From the NCBI RefSeq assembly GCF_041224595.1, contig NZ_JBGFGN010000119.1, forward strand, positions 7,631-71,630: a stretch of DNA of 64,000 nt, given 5' to 3'. This DNA is from Donghicola sp041224595. GTDB lineage: Bacteria; Pseudomonadota; Alphaproteobacteria; Rhodobacterales; Rhodobacteraceae. Positions 60,385 to 64,000 of the stretch are shown piece by piece. The notes below the pieces were generated by a model. That model was not told the origin of the DNA. It ran no database searches and saw only the letters and a list, made by a program, of their open reading frames with translations. The translations under genes were made by a program, and so were the position numbers. Position 1 is the first letter of the stretch. Each line of letters starts with the position of its first letter.

Positions 60385-61680
60385 ATGGCCAACGTTGTGG
60401 TTGTCGGCGCTCAGTGGGGCGATGAAGGCAAAGGCAAGATCGTGGACTGGCTGTCCGAACGCGCAGACGTGATCGCGCGCTTTCAAGGCGGACACAACGC
60501 CGGCCATACGCTGGTGATCGATAGCAAGGTTTATAAATTGCACGCGCTGCCTTCGGGTGTTGTCCGCGGCGGCAAGCTGTCTGTCATCGGGAACGGCGTG
60601 GTTCTGGACCCTTGGCACCTGATCAAAGAGATCGCGACTGTGCGCGAGCAGGGCGTCGAGATCACCCCCGAAACTCTGATGATCGCGGAAAACACCCCGC
60701 TGATCCTTCCGATCCACGGTGAGTTGGATCGCGCCCGCGAAGAGGCAGCCAGCAAGGGCACCAAGATCGGTACCACCGGTCGCGGCATCGGCCCCTGCTA
60801 TGAGGACAAAGTGGGTCGCCGTGCGATCCGCGTTGCCGATCTGGCGGACCGTGCGACCCTTGAGGCGCGTGTTGACCGGGCTCTGCAGCACCACGACCCG
60901 CTGCGCAAAGGTCTGGGAATCGAAAGCATCGACCGCGAAGCGCTGATTGAGCAGCTGGTCGAGGTCGCCAAGGAAATCCTGCCTTACGCCGCGCCTGTCT
61001 GGAAGGTCCTGAACGAAAAACGCAAGGCCGGTAAGCGAATCCTGTTCGAAGGCGCGCAGGGCTCTTTGCTGGACATTGATTTCGGCACCTATCCCTTTGT
61101 GACCTCGTCGAACGTGATCGCAGGTCAGGCGTCGACCGGCGTGGGCATCGGCCCTGGCTCGATCGACTACGTTCTGGGTATCGTCAAAGCCTACACCACA
61201 CGCGTGGGTGAAGGCCCGTTCCCGACCGAGCTCGAGGATGCGGACGGCCAACGACTGGGTGAGCGCGGCCACGAATTCGGCACCACCACCGGCCGCAAGC
61301 GCCGTTGTGGTTGGTTTGACGCGGCTCTGGTCCGTCAGACCTGCGCAATTTCGGGCATCAACGGCATCTCGCTGACCAAGCTCGACGTTCTGGACGGCTT
61401 CGAAACTCTTAAGATTTGCGTTGGGTACAATCTGGACGGCGAACAGTTGGACTACCTGCCCACCGCCGCAGACGAGCAGGCGCGCTGCACCCCGATCTAC
61501 GAAGAGATGCCCGGCTGGTCGGAATCGACCGAAGGCGCACGTTCGTGGGCGGACCTGCCGGCCAACGCGATCAAATACGTCAAGCGCGTCGAAGAGTTGA
61601 TCGAGTGCCCTGTTGCACTACTCTCCACGTCACCCGAACGCGATGACACAATCCTAGTAACCGACCCGTTTGCTGACTGA
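60385..61680 (+). CDS. purA: Adenylosuccinate synthase
   Basis: A 431-residue GTP-dependent enzyme joining IMP and aspartate, the first committed step to AMP. QWGDEGKGKIVDWLSE (about residues 9-24) is the GTP loop with the catalytic Asp. GHNAGHT, GIGPCYEDKVGRRAI, EGAQGSLLDIDFGTYPFVTSS and the C-terminal LDGFETLKICVGY are family blocks. It starts 24 bases after an AGGAGG at 60345-60350, without a closer ribosome site. The stop overlaps the next start (TGATG). Confidence 0.97.
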   Translation: MANVVVVGAQWGDEGKGKIVDWLSERADVIARFQGGHNAGHTLVIDSKVYKLHALPSGVVRGGKLSVIGNGVVLDPWHLIKEIATVREQGVEITPETLMIAENTPLILPIHGELDRAREEAASKGTKIGTTGRGIGPCYEDKVGRRAIRVADLADRATLEARVDRALQHHDPLRKGLGIESIDREALIEQLVEVAKEILPYAAPVWKVLNEKRKAGKRILFEGAQGSLLDIDFGTYPFVTSSNVIAGQASTGVGIGPGSIDYVLGIVKAYTTRVGEGPFPTELEDADGQRLGERGHEFGTTTGRKRRCGWFDAALVRQTCAISGINGISLTKLDVLDGFETLKICVGYNLDGEQLDYLPTAADEQARCTPIYEEMPGWSESTEGARSWADLPANAIKYVKRVEELIECPVALLSTSPERDDTILVTDPFAD

Positions 61681-61922
61681 TGGCCCTTAGCTACAAGACA
61701 CGCCGCCGCCTTTCCTTGCTGATCCTGCTCTTGGGTCTGCCGGGCTATGTGGTGGTGGCGGTCACGATCATGAGCACGATCGACCGTCCGCCTCTTTGGT
61801 TGGAGCTTGCGATCTACATTGCTCTGGGGATTGTATGGGCCTTGCCCTTCCGTGCAGTATTCCGCGGGATCGGGCAGGCGGACCCGGACGCGCCTCCGGA
61901 AAAGTTTGATGACGACAAGTGA
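61680..61922 (+). CDS. DUF2842 membrane protein
   Basis: An 80-residue protein with two membrane helices (LSLLILLLGLPGYVVVAVTI and WLELAIYIALGIVWALPF) and an acidic C terminus, QADPDAPPEKFDDDK. It matches DUF2842, found almost only in alphaproteobacteria. Its ATG shares a base with the purA stop, so expression is coupled. Function unknown. Confidence 0.85.
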   Translation: MALSYKTRRRLSLLILLLGLPGYVVVAVTIMSTIDRPPLWLELAIYIALGIVWALPFRAVFRGIGQADPDAPPEKFDDDK

Positions 61923-61930
61923 TGCGAGAG

Positions 61931-61954
61931 GGGTGCAGAAATGCACCCTTTTTT
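61931..61954 (+). terminator. Rho-independent terminator of purA and the DUF2842 gene
   Basis: GGGTGCA (61931-61937) / TGCACCC (61942-61948) with loop GAAA, followed by six T. Confidence 0.92.
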
Positions 61955-62049
61955 GTTGCGTATCGAATTTATTCACGTGCCGCGTCGCAGAGAGATGACA
62001 GCGATTCTTTGGATGGATAGGCTGAACCCATTCACTCAGAGGATTTGAA

Positions 62050-62451
62050 ATGAAACAGATTCCCCAAAAAGCCCTGACACTCACTCTGGCTCTGGGATTG
62101 TCCGGGTGCATCATCATCCCGATCCCGAAAGTTCGGGACACTGCGAACTACTGCACCATTGAAAACGCCTACAGCGTGGCGCGGGAAACAGGCGATGCCT
62201 TGCAAGAGGACATCTGCAGCGAAGTGAACGCCCAAGGACGCGAAATTGCCACCCAGCGTGGCCAGAAATACTACGAGCTTTCGCGCAAGATCGAACTCTA
62301 TCAGGAAATGCTCGATGATCCGCAGTTGGAAAGCGTACTAAAGAACGCGCCAGAGCCAATCCCCAGCTTTCTGCTGCGCGAGAAAATCAGCCGCCTGATG
62401 GAAGAGCGCAAGCAGTATGCGACCCCGCCGGTGGTCATCCCTGCGTCCTGA
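62050..62451 (+). CDS. Lipoprotein of unknown function
   Basis: A 133-residue lipoprotein. The signal peptide MKQIPQKALTLTLALGLSGC has lipobox LSGC with Cys20. The mature protein begins IIIPIPKVRDTANYC and then is helical and charged (GREIATQRGQKYYELSRKIE), with a possible disulphide between the two Cys near residues 35 and 56. GAGGA lies just before ATG 62050. It is a single-gene unit with its own terminator. Confidence 0.82.
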   Translation: MKQIPQKALTLTLALGLSGCIIIPIPKVRDTANYCTIENAYSVARETGDALQEDICSEVNAQGREIATQRGQKYYELSRKIELYQEMLDDPQLESVLKNAPEPIPSFLLREKISRLMEERKQYATPPVVIPAS

Positions 62452-62472
62452 GAGCCGCGCGATATGCAATGA

Positions 62473-62502
62473 AAAAGGCGGCCCCGTTTGAGGCCGCCTT
62501 TT
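62473..62502. terminator. Bidirectional terminator
   Basis: AAAAGGCGGCC (62473-62483) / GGCCGCCTTTT (62492-62502). It lies between the convergent lipoprotein and acidic-repeat genes and can serve both. Confidence 0.9.
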
Positions 62503-62524
62503 GTATCTGCGTTCCAGAAATGTT

Positions 62525-64000
62525 TTATTCGCCGGACGCCATGGCGCGCGGCTGATACCGGATGTTCTCGTTGACCGTAAATCGGCCGCCTTGCAGCTTG
62601 GAAATCTTTTCCTCGCGCAAGAGCTGGCCAAACGCACGCAGGGCTTCCTCGCGGCTGAGCCCGTCTTCCATCACCGATTTGAGTAGGGTCATGACCTGCG
62701 GGCGGGTGAAAGGATCGCGGCCCTGAACGCATGCGGTGTAGGCTGCGGCCGCCTCGAGCAGATCTGGCAGGCGGGTCGCACCTTTCTCTTCTGCATAGGC
62801 CGCAAAGTTTGGGCGATCGCGGCGCGCTTCCTCTGCACCGCTCGACACCCGGCGCGGGCGGACGGCCATCTTGGATGCATCGACGCGCTGTTCCTCTACC
62901 AGGCGAAGCGGCGCTTCGGCGGGGCGGGGGCGCTCGGCGCGCTGGGTGTCCGTGACTTGAGGACGGCGGGGGCGAATGATTTCCTTGGTTTCCGGGATGG
63001 GCTCGGGTTTGATCGCTGCGGGCGCGGCTTCTTCCTTGGGCTCTTCGCTTTTGCGCAGAACCCGTGATTTTTCCGCGCGAGTTGCGGCAACGGCGGCCTT
63101 CAGGTGCGCCAGAGCGGTGCGGCGGCGGTTGCTTTCCGGAGCGTCCATTTCGGTTTTGGCTTTTTCCAGAAGACGATCAGCCGCGTCTTCACCAGTGTCG
63201 GCCTGTTCCAATAGCTCGCGGCCAGCTGGACGCTCTTCTCGCGCAGCAATAGGCGCTTCGTCCTGTTCTGGTGCGACAGTCTCTTCTGACTCCGCGGTCT
63301 CTTCGGCTTCGGTGTTTTCTTCTGCTTCCGGCGCCATTTCGGCTTCGACTTCAGCCAGAGCACGCATGAGATCGGCTTCTTCTTCGTCGCTCAGGCTGGT
63401 CTGCGGGTGCGCTACTTCTGCGGCTGGTTCTACATCCGAAGTTTCTTCTGCGAGCTCTTTTGCCATTTCCGAGCGCTTCAGTCGCAGTACACGGACGCGG
63501 CGCGGACGGCTCTCTTCTTCGTCATCGAGGGCAGTTGTTTCTTCTGCGTCTTCGGCAATCTCTTCTTGATCTTCGGCGATCGCATCGAATGCTTCTGCTT
63601 CTGCTTCTACCGCTTCTGCTTCTGCTTCTGCGACGTCTGCGCTTGCTGGCTCTACAGGTTCTTCATCCTCTGCAGAAAGTTCTTCTGCAATCAGGTCAGA
63701 TAGCTCAATCGTGTCCGAATCGCTGTCTTCGTCATCTTCGACCGATGCGTCCGTAGAGGGAGACGCGTCTTCGTCGTGGGTTAGGTTTCCCAAGACACTC
63801 GCGATGCGAAGGGCGTCTTCGTCCTCTGCTTCTTCTTGCGCTTCGTCCGAAGCGATGATCGCTTCCTCAGCCTCAGCCTCAGCCTCAGCCTCAGCCTCAG
63901 CCTCAGCCTCAGCCTCAGCCTCAGCCTCAGCCTCAGCCTCAGCCTCAGCCTCAGCCTCAGCCTCAGCCTCAGCCTCAGCCTCAGCCTCAGCCTCAGCCTC
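62525..64000 (-). CDS. Large acidic protein with Glu-Ala repeat region, N terminus beyond the window
   Basis: The frame is open from the stop at 62525 to the window edge (at least 491 residues). From the C terminus backward: a conserved globular end (FAAYAEEKGATRLPDLLEAA, VMTLLKSVMEDGLSREEALRAFGQLLREE, GGRFTVNENIRYQPRAMASGE); a basic and acidic mixed linker with RPRRPQV; a very acidic zone (EAEAEAVEAEAEAF); the segment LRIASVLGNLTHDED; and a pure Glu-Ala repeat encoded by the hexamer tract at 63865-64000. The TTG at 63793 is not needed as a start. I do not recognise the family. Confidence 0.8.
   Translation of the reverse strand, partial: EAEAEAEAEAEAEAEAEAEAEAEAEAEAEAEAEAEAEAEAEAEAEEAIIASDEAQEEAEDEDALRIASVLGNLTHDEDASPSTDASVEDDEDSDSDTIELSDLIAEELSAEDEEPVEPASADVAEAEAEAVEAEAEAFDAIAEDQEEIAEDAEETTALDDEEESRPRRVRVLRLKRSEMAKELAEETSDVEPAAEVAHPQTSLSDEEEADLMRALAEVEAEMAPEAEENTEAEETAESEETVAPEQDEAPIAAREERPAGRELLEQADTGEDAADRLLEKAKTEMDAPESNRRRTALAHLKAAVAATRAEKSRVLRKSEEPKEEAAPAAIKPEPIPETKEIIRPRRPQVTDTQRAERPRPAEAPLRLVEEQRVDASKMAVRPRRVSSGAEEARRDRPNFAAYAEEKGATRLPDLLEAAAAYTACVQGRDPFTRPQVMTLLKSVMEDGLSREEALRAFGQLLREEKISKLQGGRFTVNENIRYQPRAMASGE
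63865..64000. repeat. Hexanucleotide CCTCAG tandem repeat (Glu-Ala codons)
   Basis: At least 22 perfect CCTCAG units in a row, running off the window. On the minus strand they read GAGGCT, alternating Glu and Ala, in frame with the acidic protein. Copy-number change would lengthen or shorten the peptide without a frameshift. Confidence 0.97.

Overview
The window is chromosomal DNA from an alphaproteobacterium, most likely a marine member of the Rhodobacteraceae (Roseobacter group). The evidence is a high-GC coding style, dense ATGA/GTGA gene overlaps, and Rhodobacterales-type gene sets: pccR-pccB-pccA-mcm, hdaA-ppk-ppx, phaZ/phaC-phaP-phaR and secG-pyrG. There is no prophage, insertion sequence, CRISPR array, rRNA or recognisable tRNA. 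One small AT-rich gene next to parE is the only gene that looks compositionally foreign.

Layout. 1-2290: end of betB, then betA (choline to glycine betaine) and a DUF465 protein. 2286-13630: a propionyl-CoA/methylmalonyl-CoA block with the regulator pccR, an MFS exporter, pccB, five small genes (two lipoproteins), pccA, a DUF4174 protein and methylmalonyl-CoA mutase. TTTGCAAA operator-like sites lie before both pccR and pccB. 13700-15375: an acetyltransferase, a TerB/J-domain protein and a small secreted protein. 15372-20942: a minus-strand run of an AI-2E family protein, hdaA, ppk1 and ppx. 21100-25193: proS, a DUF2937 protein and the lipoprotein exporter genes lolC/E-lolD. 25194-26053 is a repeat-rich gap with no convincing gene, followed by parE with an AT-rich membrane-protein gene attached. 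28879-41553: ppk2, a MATE pump, aspC, an XRE regulator with sdhE, a MarR regulator, gloA, thyA-folA, a cold-shock protein, thrS, a second MFS protein and a hydrolase.

41554-46286 is a polyhydroxyalkanoate cluster. Depolymerase phaZ diverges from synthase phaC, followed by phasin phaP and repressor phaR. The phaP promoter carries two CTGC-N3-GCAG sites, one of them inside the -35/-10 spacer. The propionyl-CoA block, the PHA cluster and two polyphosphate kinases suggest a cell that stores carbon and phosphate and assimilates short-chain acyl-CoAs. 46290-56759 holds a LysR regulator and then a long minus-strand cluster: a polar amino-acid type ABC importer, two glutamine-synthetase paralogues, a glutamine amidotransferase, a FAD amine oxidoreductase and a PLP aminotransferase. 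It resembles a gamma-glutamyl route for amine or polyamine breakdown. 56910-64000: tandem TerB paralogues, pyrG, secG, purA, a DUF2842 protein, a lipoprotein, and an acidic protein cut by the window edge.

The less ordinary signals are: a 20-30 bp motif (GAGTATTTTTGGCAAAGCAG-like) in eight intergenic sites; two candidate structured RNAs that end in terminators (8335-8426 and 25302-25421); a hexanucleotide tract encoding Glu-Ala repeats that runs off the right edge; an ABC permease gene that seems to start at ATT; and a DnaA-box-containing AT-rich gap at 41554-41814.
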